Assembly (NCBI GenBank): GCA_033182465.1
Contig: CP137323.1
Span: 1,674,001 to 1,738,000 of the forward strand
DNA from: Sanghuangporus weigelae
Lineage: Eukaryota; Basidiomycota; Agaricomycetes; Hymenochaetales; Hymenochaetaceae
DNA: 64,000 nt
Direction of reading: 5' to 3'
Under the pieces are notes generated by a model that saw only the letters and a program-made list of their open reading frames with translations, had not been told where the DNA came from and made no database searches. Positions 11,294 to 22,616 of the stretch are shown here, piece by piece. Position 1 is the first letter of the stretch. Every line of letters starts with the position of its first letter. A program made the translations under genes and the position numbers.

Positions 11294-13290
11294 CCTTCAG
11301 CAAAGGATATGTGCTAAGAAAGAGGGAGCAAATGGGCAGGTGATACAGAAACGACTCTGAGGAAGGGTTATTAACGGTAAGATGAGAACAGTAGGCTAGG
11401 AAGGCGAGCGGAGTCGTGGGGAATCTCCGAGAGTAAACCGAAGCGCTTAAGTACTCTGGGCTCTGGCCCCGAAGTGTATGCGAGGAGTCATCTCTTTAAG
11501 GATTGTAGGTCCACTGATGGATGCGTACCAGGATACACCGGTCGTGGAACCGTTATCGGGCCCTGGGAATCAGGGCCCTGAGTATCAATTCCAGTCACCG
11601 TGTAAGATAGAATCAAAGTACTTCGTAAAATTCTGCATAGCGAGAATTTTTTTGTTGTTATCCTTGAGATCATATCCGAAGCAGGTTTCCCTATTGGGAG
11701 GCCGCCAGCACATCTTGCTGGTCATTATTCAACAGAGACACTGTTCTGTCGTGCTGCCAGATTTGCTATTCTATGATAAATGATAAGAGTTCCCGTCGCA
11801 TCTATAAACAGAGAGAGTAAAGATCGGTCCCGATGGGCACGGCGCCTTCACGCGCCCTCGGTACATCGTGGATGCGTTAGAAGATGCACTGAGTACGTGC
11901 GCAAAGTATCCGCCGATCATCAAGGCAACCCAATTTGGGCTCAAGCCGGCCATTTTCCGAGCCGGACAAAATCATGTAACTTCAAAACAAGTTTCTTGCT
12001 CAAACCGCATTCTTCCTTGGCAGCGAAATAAGGAAATTCTTGCATGCCTTGTTCCACTTCGGCATGTATCCGCATGCATTGCGCGGCCGACGTTTGTCAT
12101 TACATGTATCTCGATGAAATATTTCCCGTTTTATTTGTCTTCAATTTGCTGTGATGGTCTTTGTCGGAACCTGAAATCTTCCGTGAACTATTAAAATGTC
12201 GGTTGTTTTATCTTTCGGCATACCGAGCCGTCAGCAAATGATTTGACTCGACTAGTTTTCATCAGGACATTTCTTCGCACAACCTGATGTTTTCATGGCA
12301 AATATCTGTTGTGCAATCTGGTACGCTGTATACTTTAGAATGTCAACGAGCTGATAGGATAGTAGCTCCACGGACCAGGGAAATCATGCCAATAGACTGC
12401 CAATAAGGGAGGGTTGTGAGTAAGTTTGCTCGTGCCTTCCCTCCTCTCTTTCGCATGCCTTTCTCTCGCAACAGATTCTACAGATTATTCTCGTAACGGA
12501 TCACTCTATCACATCTATTGCGCCACCGACTGCGCACGCTCGGAACTTAGAGGAACAGAACAGAGAGATTCGACCCAATTGAGCGTCGGAAACGATCTCA
12601 TTCTGGGGTTCAGGACGATTCACCTTCGTGGGACAAAGATACCACAGGCACTGTCACGGAAGCATGTCCGGAGAAGATCCAAAATGTGATAGGCCGGCCA
12701 GGAGCTTCTTCCATGGTGCTGCCTAAAGGTCTGGGAAATTTAGAACCTTTCGAGGATAGCAGTCACTCGTGAGCCGACAAAGTGGGATCTGCATTGTTGT
12801 TCACACATCCGCCCTGCGGACGATCGAAGGGATTAAATGATTCAGTGGTTTTTCTGACTCTACTCGCTTAGGACCAAAGAACGTTGTCCATCATCCGGGA
12901 GCGTGTCAGAGTAGATATTCGGCCAATGCATGGGTATCAAACCAGTCGGCGTGTCGAGTGCCGTCAGCTCCCCAGCGCTTGATCTTACATTGGCTTTACC
13001 CACTTTGCCGGCCTGAACCATCATGGCACCCAAATCCACGACGGAGTAACACTCAGTTGTGATCTTGCATCGCCACCGGATCAAGGTAGTTCATCATCAC
13101 ACACATTTGGGGTTGCAAGAAAGAAATCTCTCAAGGTATTTGTTTTCCATTGGCACGGTCTGCATGCCGTCATGGAAACTTTCGCACTGTAATCTTTAGA
13201 CATGCCTGCGTGTAAGATTGCCTACCTGCTCCGGTTTGGCACTTGCTCTATCATTCTACGGATATACGATTGATGGCCCCAATGGAACTT
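11294..13290. other. Gene-poor region with a GGGCCC palindrome
   Basis: Upstream of the TmpA-like gene. Open frames are short and none is recognised. At 11558-11578 GGGCCCTG and CAGGGCCC form a perfect inverted repeat with a 5-base spacer. A minus-strand frame at 12860-13084 (containing GAMMVQAGKVGKANVRSS) has protein-like composition but no identifiable partner exons. Confidence 0.35.
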
Positions 13291-16200
13291 CTTGACAGAT
13301 TCATGCCGTATGCGAGTGCGGTATCACCTCCGGTTCCTAGTCATTCATGTAAGTCTGCGCCTGCATTCTCACGAATTTGAGTTGCTAAAGGGGCAAGAAC
13401 AATTTTTGGGTAAAATGACCACACTTGATTTTGAGATAGGCAAGAAAACTTCGTCATTTGGCAAATACAGAAATTTAGGTGCTTTCCCAAACCAATGCAT
13501 CGGAAAGATCATCAAGTGGCTTTTGTGTCCTACCCAAGAACTCGTCTTGATCATTACCGTTGTTACCGCACCCATTACGTTGGCCCAGTCGCAGGAGTAT
13601 AACCTGGCCACATTAGCTATAACTGGGATGAAGCTTGTACTCTCTACAAGGGGGCAACACCATGGTGCAAGATCCAATCCTGTCGTCGTGGATGCCAGTC
13701 CTGGATGAATTTGTGTACTTGTTTCCTGGATGTAATTTTTGGTATCTTGTCGAATCGCTTTCTGCATGAAAACTAACGTTCTCATATTTCCCAGTCTAAA
13801 TCAATTTTGATTTACCAGCTCGGGCCATCAACACGCAGCGGGTCTTCGCCGAAGACCTTTCTCCGTTTCTGAAGCGACTCTCACGCTCTCAGGAACAGCT
13901 ATCGTGATCTAGACTAGTCAACTGCATGGAAGCTCTACCTCAAAACCGTCGGCAAAGAAAGCACGGGCGTCGGCGTCGTCAGACAAAGTTTAGAAGATTT
14001 CTTGGATGCTCTGGATTGCTTGACTTGAAAGCAATCAATTCAAAAGTCTGCTTTGCATTCCACTGGCGTTGGTCTTCTCTTCTGACTCTAGTGTCCTTCT
14101 TTTTTTAACTCCAAGACGAAGAGATAACATGAATATTCATGACGCTCTCGCATGCATCGTGTCTTCAATCTTTCGCAGCTATCGTTATCTCCGTCTTTGT
14201 TTTAGATTATTATCTGTGGTCTTGTTCTTCTGGACCGCGCCCGTAGCCACTAGACATACGGCGAAAGCCTTCCACCGATCATTAAACTCTGTCAGTCTCC
14301 ACTGTATCATTCCACCTCGACGTGGGTAAACGTTAATATGGTGCGATGTTTTTAGTCCACAATCCTACCTACGTTCTCTTGCTTCATTATGGAGGTATGA
14401 ATAAAGCGATGAAGCTTAATAAAATCAATCCATGCGAACTTGCGAAGCCATTTCAAGAAGCAGAAGCAGACGCAATCTCAGGCTGGCCACCTATGGACGT
14501 TTCGCCAAATCATTTGAAGAGTTATTTGAAATCCATTCGGGCGCTGAGGAAACTACAACCTTCTGTGCCAAGAGTCATCATGGTCCACGGCGGACTCGTT
14601 GCGGAATCAAACACGCTTCAGTGTCCTTCATTCTGCCAAGATTATTTCGAAACGTCGGGATGCTTCATTTGCCGGATGAATACCTCATGTATGAGCGCAC
14701 CTTGCGCGGCGAATTGTCCGACTGAAGCGGGCCTGTCAGAGGCATCATCTCGCATCAATTCCGTCGTGGGTAATGACGATCAGATCCCGACTCGTCAAGT
14801 AAGCCTATACCCGCTATGTGTGCGCATTATTTTCCGGATTGCTGTAGGCGATGACCATGTTTACTGTGCGGTCTCCCGAAACTGAAGTGCTCCGCACTCT
14901 TCTCTAAGGCGGCGGAGACCTTGATCTTCACTCAATCAAATCAGTACAGAATACCATGGTAGTGACCTATCGATGTCCTCGTTCAGCACGTAAATGATAA
15001 TGACGAAGGCTCTGCGCATCGTGGGTGCAAAAGAGTGCTCCTTCAGAGAGGCACCGCAGAGAATGCAGAAACCGAGCGCTGGCTTTGAGAGATTGCATCA
15101 GGCGGTGCTTTTCTTCATCCTCAAATTTATTAACGCGATTATTGATATCTGCCTCTTTGATTAGTTTGTAAATATGGGTGTAGCTGTAAGTTATTGAACC
15201 CCCTGAACAATTCTACTGAGCATAGTGCGACGCCCTGGACCCTGGTGGACCGTAATCATGATGATCTCGACTTGTGCTTCTATCCATTGAAGATGAAGCG
15301 CAGTGCGTGTTCCCATGCATGTTATCACCCGAATCGGAATGGCAGCGGGTCAAAAGCTTCCAATCTATTGCCTTGTATAAACTCTCTCGTTTGAGATACT
15401 TAATCGAGAGTCGGGCCGTATCTTGTTTGTTGCTATTTGTGTAATTTTCGCACGCGATTTAGACGTACTTACTGTAAATTGCAAAGTGCCCTCCTCTGCT
15501 TCAAGCTCATTTACTGTCCTTTGGCATTGATACTTTCTCACAAGATGCCGCCTTCTCATCACAGCGGTGAAACTTGACGAAAACAGAAAAGCCTAGATGT
15601 ATATATCGATCTTCCACGCTCGGCTGCGGGACTCCTGCCTACTGGTGTGAGTTTTTTTCCTTGGATAAGTTCTCTGGCATTATCTATCGTTCGCTATCTT
15701 CCTTGCTACGTATTTTAGAACACTCTAGGGAGGAACTGTGAATACCTCCGAGACTTCAGTGCTTCTCCGGGAAGGTGGCGCGCTATTCGTAGCTTTCTAT
15801 AGAATCGTGGATCTGATCTACTCACGGCTCAGTCATGGAAGTTAGCACTAATCCGAGGCATGATTAACTTCCGACTCCCTTCTTTCCTGAACCTCCGAAG
15901 GCTCGCAAGCTTTGTCATCTGTGGACCTGCGGAGCCGAGGGAGGTAAAACTTCCAGGGTCACATCTCATGCTGCGCGACGGCAGCGCGCGAGTTGATCTT
16001 TGTGGTGGTGGTGATCAGAATATTATTAACTTGACATAAGTGCGTAATGCGTGTTTTGTGGCTGATGTTGTAAAACGGAGAGGCTGATTCCCGATGCAAA
16101 TTTTCTGACAGATGTCGATGGAACGGTCTAGGGCACTCGGGCCACAGGAACTAGCCTTGTCAATGCCAGTGGGAAGGGCCATTAGAGATGTCCATGACAG

Positions 16201-17413
16201 AAGAGACGGGACAGGAAAAGCTCTGCAAGGCTGACGTATCGCTCTCAGGGGACTCATGAATGTTTCTTCCTCAAGATTTTCGACCTATGTCTGGGACAGT
16301 CTTGAGCCGCGGAACACACCCTTTCAACCTTAGTATGACTTCAACATCACCGGGGAGTGGTGTGGTAGTTTCCTATTATTCAGTCCTCACACAGTGCACG
16401 CTTACTGGTAAGCGTTGCATCGTCAACGATTGCGCTGCTGTGACGGTCTCCGAGTCTGTTTCTAGAGGCCAATTGAATGACCCGGAAAAAGTGACATCAC
16501 GGTTTGCAGAACAACATATATGAAGTTTGCCAAGATCTTTCCGTGTCACATCGATACATTCCTGCTATGGTACGTAGTCTGAAGCGAAGAACTACTGAAC
16601 TCCTGGTAAGATTTTGTGCATTGAGATATTGTTGATTTTGTCCCTCAAGTCTCATTCAAGGGAGGGGGCCGTGTATGGTACACGAATGAACCACTCACTG
16701 AGAGTGGTAAGTTGTCACTGGTTTTAGGAAAACGACGGTGGCTAATGGGTTTCCACGTTAGGTCTTCAACGTCGCGTTCGCTCAACCGAGCATGTACAGT
16801 CACTTCGCAGAAAGCGTGGGGTCTAACGACCGGAACGATTACCTTGATTGATAATAATTCTAAACCAGAAGGCCCGGAAGTAAGTCGATCTGAACTTTTT
16901 GAGAATATTCACTTAGACTAATTTACTTTTAGTTTGGATACTGTTGTTCTCGCTTCGTCTGTAGCAGAAGACGTGTATACAAAAAACGATGATTCTGACC
17001 AGGAAGCAATGCGTAACATTTGTAATTTTTCCCTCTCGTTTGGATACACGCTCACGTCTCGATACTGCCTAGCGAAACCAAACTGTCGACAGAATCAATT
17101 TAATAACTTGTACTATTTCGACTCGGGTCTGATCTCGCGATTCTCCGCCTTTGCCGTGACCCATGAACAAACATGTTTGGATTACTTTACTGTGGCAACT
17201 GTCAGAGCTTTCTATAAGCCCACGCGACTTCATTACGCAATGGATGAGGTCGTAGATATGGCTTCCATAACCGATGCGAACAATTTACTCCCGTACTGAC
17301 GTCACTCTCGGTGCACTCCACATTGGGCCACAGTTACGAATGCTCTGGGCTCTCAAGCTCAAACTCATCTTATTCTGGTACCTTCAGTTACTCGAACTCT
17401 TGACTCAATCATA
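13291..17413. other. Gene-poor region with unassigned open frames
   Basis: Overlapping open frames of 138 codons exist on both strands at 13292-13785; neither is recognised and at most one could be real. A plus-strand frame of 179 codons at 14346-14885 has a Cys-rich C-terminal part but no known motif. Around 16755-16850 a short stretch reading NVAFAQPSMYSHFAES and GSNDRNDYLD follows a good acceptor and ends in TGA, which looks like a last exon whose upstream exons I could not resolve. No RNA gene or repeat was found. Confidence 0.3.
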
Positions 17414-17862
17414 ATGTCAGATATCCAGGTCAGAATCGATCACCTTTGTTTCCGAGGAGGCTTATGAACTCAACATCTCGTATCCGATCGGAAGGAGATC
17501 ACGTCAAATACGCGCCATTTCACAGAGTAGGTAAGCATCCAACTAGCATTGCATAAGAAGACTCTTGCAGCATTGACTGATGTGGCGGTATGCAGCTGAC
17601 CCAAAGACCACGAAAAGCCAGTCAACTGGTGGTGAGGTTACGGAGGTGAATGAGCGGCCGAAGAAGGAAGACCTTGAGGTATGGAAACTTTCGCTGTTGA
17701 TCTCTCACTTCGCAATCTGAATCGTTTCAAGCACAAGACATATCCTATTCAGAATGACAAGACAGGAAAAGAGTCAACTTATGGTATACGTGCATTTGAT
17801 TTTGTCCGTAAACTCTCATCGGTCTTAACGGAATTGTATCTACGGAGAAGCTAGATGACTAA
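17414..17862 (+). pseudogene. Hva1/TUDOR-type small protein, copy 1, splice sites damaged
   Basis: Tandem relative of the gene at 18162. The exons read MSDIQ; EGDHVKYAPFHRV; ADPKTTKSQSTGGEVTEVNE followed by RPKKEDLE; HKTYPIQNDKTGKESTYG. Compared with copy 2 the first intron ends CGATCG instead of an AG acceptor at the matching place, and the nearest AG gives an early stop. The last donor is AT where copy 2 has GT. If the intron before the last exon is still removed, the tail would be KLDD and a stop. The coding stretches are otherwise intact, so the gene either uses shifted sites or is recently dead. It would be a small soluble domain of the hypervirulence-associated TUDOR type, of unknown biochemical role. 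Confidence 0.5.
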
Positions 17863-18161
17863 GTCTGCCGTGGTTCTGCGTCTATCGAGCATTTTCGAAC
17901 CGCTCTGTGCTTCCCTGATATCATGTATAGCGGTGTTCTAGTGGTATACAGACAGCGATATCAATTCCTTTTGTTGAATTTTGCCAAACTAACTGCAATC
18001 GTTATGCCTAAACATTTAGAGCTTGCCGATGACGTCATGGTTGACGTTCTGTCCCGCGTAAAGCATATAATCAAAGACGCGTTCAAAATGAATACAAGAA
18101 TTTCCCCTTCGCTTTTCTCTGACCGACTGTCCATATAAAGCCTGCTTTCACTTTGATCAGG

Positions 18162-18623
18162 ATGTCAGAAATTCACGTAAGTTTCTTGCAGAGCACAAAA
18201 TAGCATGCCCAGACACAATCTTCTGTACTTCTGTACAGGAAGGAGACCATGTCGAATACGCGCCTTATCACAAAGAGGGTAAGTTATTCTCGGTCGACTC
18301 CAATACCATGGTGAAATGACTGGCTGTACTGTCCCGTTCCAAATTAGCCGACCCCGAGCATGCTAAAGCCAAAACAACGGGTGAAGTGACGAACGTCAAC
18401 GAGAAACCTAAGAAGGAGGACCCAGAGGTAGATATTCAGGCCCTTGCGTCGCATTGACAACAGACAACTCACAATCTTGGGATTCAGCATAAAACTTACA
18501 CCGTCCTCAATGACAATACGGGGAAGGAGTCAACGTATGGAGTACGTACGCTTTGGTACGTCAATAACCGAGCAGTACTTACAAAGTTCTCTCGAGCAGA
18601 AGAGAAGTATTGTGGGGAAATAA
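18162..18623 (+). CDS. Hva1/TUDOR-domain small protein, copy 2, 70 aa
   Basis: Five exons join cleanly: 18162-18176, 18239-18278, 18348-18427, 18488-18541 and 18600-18623. The protein runs MSEIH, EGDHVEYAPYHKE, ADPEHAKAKTTGEVTNVNEK, PKKEDPE, HKTYTVLNDNTGKESTYG, KRSIVGK. The pattern of a GDxVEY start, a GEV strand and an N.NTGKE.TY strand ending in IVGK is that of the short fungal hypervirulence-associated (Hva1) TUDOR-like beta-barrel proteins. No signal peptide or membrane segment is seen. Each intron has GT and AG ends and phases match. The upstream copy at 17414 is about 750 bases away in the same orientation, a tandem duplication. Function in fungi is not established. Confidence 0.75.
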
Positions 18624-18723
18624 GACGAGTAAATGCAGGCATTGAAATGATCATGAAGCCTCGTCATAACTGTACTAAGCTAATGTGTAATTTTTTGTCG
18701 AAGAATGTCAATGAACTGCGAGA

Positions 18724-21193
18724 CTAGTAAACCCGTAGGACAGGATCATAAATGAAGTCACTGAAGTAAGCTGGCGTCGTTGAGTTATGACCATTGCCAG
18801 TCGCGTACATCCCGACGAGAGTCTAAAGTAAGAAAAAATGTCAGTGCAAAATTCTGGAAAAAGATTAATAGACGAGAACCACCACTCACCCCAGTGAATC
18901 CGCCACTAACCTCTCCCGCTGCACCATAACCAACAACTTTCCAGCCCTTCGGTCTACTCGTCTGATCCAACTCGAGATATGAAAAAGCATAAGTCGAAGC
19001 ATTAAGTGCCTGCACACGCAACCTAAGCCTCCGCACACTATCTGCAAGAGGGGTGATCCCGGGCTGCGAATAAGCGTCTGTCATTCCATCCGCAAATGAG
19101 TTCGCACTAGGCGTCCGCAGGCGAATGAATTTCTGCAGTGGACTGTTGCTGTCCGATGAATTACGCTGGACGACGACACCCAGGTCAAAATGCTGCATTC
19201 GCTGGATGAAGAGCGTCATTCCTGCTTCCTCATCTTCCACTGTTGAGTCCTTCAGATTTGGAGCGAACTCCAAGGTCGATTCCGTGGTGAACTCCAGGGC
19301 ATCTTGACGTCTCATTATAAATGAGCTCGTACCCAGGCCACCATTTCCTGTTATGTTCTCCGCAGACCCTCTTATTTCCAGAGTATTTGGGTGATCTTCT
19401 GGAGAAACAGTGAAGCGCGAAAAGTCTGGAAGGCGGTAATAGACGAGTTGGCGCGGAAGGTCGGAAAGAGAGGTGTTTCGATCGGAAGGGAATATGATAT
19501 GCTGAGAGTGACCAACAATAGGATCCCTCAAGTCGAAGTTTGTTGGCTGTGATACGGAGATAATGACAAGCAATGACAAGAATTGTTTTTTAGAATGAGA
19601 AAATCTCATGGGAAGATGGCGGGCGCACATATTGCGGGGCAGGAAGAGGTCCGGTCATGCTGATGTACGCGTGCCCGGGAGTCTCCCCGTTGAACACCGG
19701 GAATTTATCTATTCGATCATTCAATATCAAAGGAGAACGCGTAATTATGTACAGACGCACTTTCTTCCCATGCAACAGGTACAAGGACGGTCTCCCTACC
19801 CATAGGACTAAAGGATGCATAAGCTTTACGTTCAAGCTATCGAAGACACTTGAATCGTGGCATACTAGTTGACCGTTGCATTCCTCGTCGCGAGAGCCAC
19901 TGACCACCAATTTCCAGCAGTGTCGGTGAACAAATCTGCATGTCCGACTGTTTGCACTAGATCACGATAAAACGGCCGCAAGTCAGTTTTAATGTAAGGT
20001 GTATATGAGACTGCATACAGTATAAGGATGTATTAGCGTTTGTCAGCACTGGGTTATGCTCGTAACTGACGTATGGACCAGTCACATTTGGAGATTTTGC
20101 CATCCTATATCGACAAACACGAGTATAATCAGGAGGACAAAGGCGAGCAAGAAACAAAGGAAACGTACGTGACCATGTGATTGAACCCAGTTCCACCTGG
20201 AGAATAGAAAATTATCAAAAATGATTCGTATTTAGTTTAGATCACCTGCCTTCAGCCAACAGAAGATAGTAAGCATCATCCCTCTTGTAAATATGTGGCC
20301 CTTCTGGAGCCTGCGCGTAAGATTGCGATCGATACTTGATTCCTAACGAGTCAACAAATAGGCGATACTCACAAGTCCTCCGGTACCATTCCAAATGATA
20401 GTTGGCTCGCTGAGGCTCTCTCCAGTTGTCAAATTGATACGAAACTGCTGGATAGCAGGGAAGACTTGCCAGGCATGCGAGCCTTGGCAGTACACCGTGC
20501 CATCGTCATCCCAGAATAACTCGGTATCGTAGCCCTGGAAGTGGAAGTGCACTGGATCTGACCATCCGTTTCCGTTGTTTGCGAAGATGTTTGTCGTGGC
20601 GAAGATTAGCTAGAGAGTAATCCGAGCAACATTGGCGAGTTAAGTCAGCTAAGACGAGAGTTGCAACTAGTAGTATTGCATACGTTATCCCATCGTGTCA
20701 GGGTATCAAACCGTTCACCGTCCTTCACAAGTGTCGTGGTCACATAGAATACCCCGTCGTGATACCGGATCGTCGGAGCCCAAATTCCACCAGTACTCTG
20801 GTTGATCTGATTCAACTCGGGAAGCTGCTCTGGTCTTGATAACACATTTCCTGTTGCACAAAAACATAAGTACGAGCAACGGAACCTGAACTATTTAGCA
20901 TTCCCAGATTAGTGATACTCACCAATTTGCTGCCACTGTGTCAGATCTCGCGAAGTATAGACAGGAATGCCCGGGAACGCGCTGAATGAGCTTGTTACGC
21001 AGAAGAATTGCTCGTCAATGCGTATACACGATGGATCGGGAGCGAATCCTGGAATGATCGGGTTGTGGTAATTCCGTTGTCTTGGACGAGCCTTAGAATC
21101 ATAACCGCCATCGGTGAGGACGAAGGGCTCCGCGTATACTTCACAAGCCTTGGAGAGCAAGTAAAGTGCAAGGACTAAGAAAGCCAGCGCCAT
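18724..21193 (-). CDS. Secreted GH43 beta-xylosidase / arabinofuranosidase
   Basis: Glycoside hydrolase family 43 acting on xylan or arabinan side chains outside the cell. The start is the ATG at 21191-21193; the leader MALAFLVLALYLLSKACEVY is a signal peptide. The five-bladed propeller domain shows NPIIPGFAPDPSCIRIDEQF (catalytic base Asp), STGGIWAPTIRYHDGVFYVT, HFQGYDTELFWDDDGTVYCQ, APEGPHIYKRDDAYY (catalytic acid Glu) and VGHADLFTDTAGNWW. A C-terminal beta-sandwich follows (GLGTSSFIMRRQDALEF, RPKGWKVVGYGAAGEVSGGF, TLVGMYATGNGHNS) and ends DPVLRVY with TAG at 18724-18726. About eight short introns join in frame and no inactivating change was seen. Xylosidase and arabinofuranosidase cannot be told apart by eye. 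Confidence 0.85.
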
Positions 21194-21267
21194 AGCGACA
21201 AAGCAAATCGGTGAGGGTCCCTGTCACCGTTTCGAAAATCGTTCTACTTCATATAGCCTTCCATCTA

Positions 21268-21366
21268 CTTCGCAAGGGAAATACAGAAGATGTTCCAATG
21301 CTTCGCAAGGGAAATACAGAAGATGTTCCAATGCTTCGCAAGGGAAATACAGAAGATGTTCCAATG
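21268..21366 (+). repeat. 33-bp tandem repeat, three perfect copies
   Basis: Three identical head-to-tail copies at 21268-21300, 21301-21333 and 21334-21366, each beginning CTTCGCAAGGGAAATACAG and ending GTTCCAATG. They lie 75 bases upstream of the GH43 start, within its likely promoter. The absence of any spacer rules out a CRISPR. Confidence 0.9.
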
Positions 21367-21830
21367 TTCGAAACAGGTCACGAGGGTCCACATGAAACAT
21401 GAAAAGAACACGAGAAGATCGAGTCGGCACCGTCATCGTAAAAATAAATTCTTCTTCGGACCGTTGACGCTCGTCACGGGCCGTCAGAGGAAGTTGTTGA
21501 TCACGGAGCAATGACTGATTTATTCAGGATTGAGTATCGGAATAGTCTGTTTGCACGGCGGCGGCAAAGCGCTAAGATGTGCCCTGACAGATAGAAAATG
21601 AATGTTATCTGATCTTTTCGTTTTCGGGTGTAAGTGGCGACCTTTTGTCAAGATCTTTTCCGTGACAACAAAACAAAGATGGTTGAAGTTGATCAACTCG
21701 CAGTCATCATAAATTAGAATCTAATCCCTAATAATCCTGATAACTTATTTTCTTAGCAAAAGTCAGAGCACATGCCCGGACCGGCATGTCCGGAACCGTT
21801 AGGGAAAGGAGCATGAGTAAAGCTTACATA

Positions 21831-21941
21831 CAGCGTGTTCAGAGAACCAAAACCTTGACAGTGCCGACTTTTCATATATTTTTTCTGCCCAGGGTCCTGC
21901 CTTACGGGAAAACCTCGGCTGTCCATTTTGGGCGAGCCGCG
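21831..21941 (+). repeat. Left terminal inverted repeat
   Basis: Begins CAGCGTGTTCAGA next to TA and ends near GGGCGAGCCGCG. It matches the reverse complement of 27271-27375 with a 6-base indel near the tip and one substitution in the compared part. Confidence 0.9.
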
Positions 21942-22616
21942 CGACACAGCTCATCAGCCTCCCGCGTGAACCCGAGTGATCGACGCTACCAAATTTAGAA
22001 TGCAAGACGCGCGTCGCGTGAAAATCATCAGTAGTAGAAGCAATTTTTTTGCTTCTCGTGCATCTTCTCTTCCTTCCCCCGGGGTGCTCGGTCCTCTGCA
22101 ATGCCGTTTTGCAAGATCAGTGAGGACATCAAGCAACGGGCTATGTGGCTCTATTCCCAGGGCTACATTCCCCATTCTTGTTGTGAACTTCTGGGCATTT
22201 CTCAGAGCTCTTTCTGGCGCTTTAGAAAAAATCTCCGTCTCTATGGCTCTGTTGAACATCTAAACTCTTTCAAAGCTGGTCGTCCTCGCTTGCTCAACAC
22301 CCCCGAATCAAGATCCGAACTGTATGCTTTGCTTGAGGAGAACCCTGCCATGTACCTTGATGAAATTCAGGAGTGGTTAATGGTTGCGCATCAGATAGGA
22401 CTTGCTAGAAGTACATTGCATCAAAACTTGCATGAACTTAGCATTTCTTATAAGAAGCTCCAAAAAGCAGCTGCAGAATGGGATGAAGTTGCTCATGCTG
22501 AATTTTGTCAATACATACAGAATAACAGGATTGCAAGCTAGCTTGTTTTTGTTGATGAAACAAGCAAAGATGATCACACTATTTATCATCATTATGGTCA
22601 CTCAGTTGTTGGTCGT

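Noticed and set aside
21268-21366. CRISPR array
   Set aside because: The copies are head to tail with no spacers and the genome is eukaryotic.
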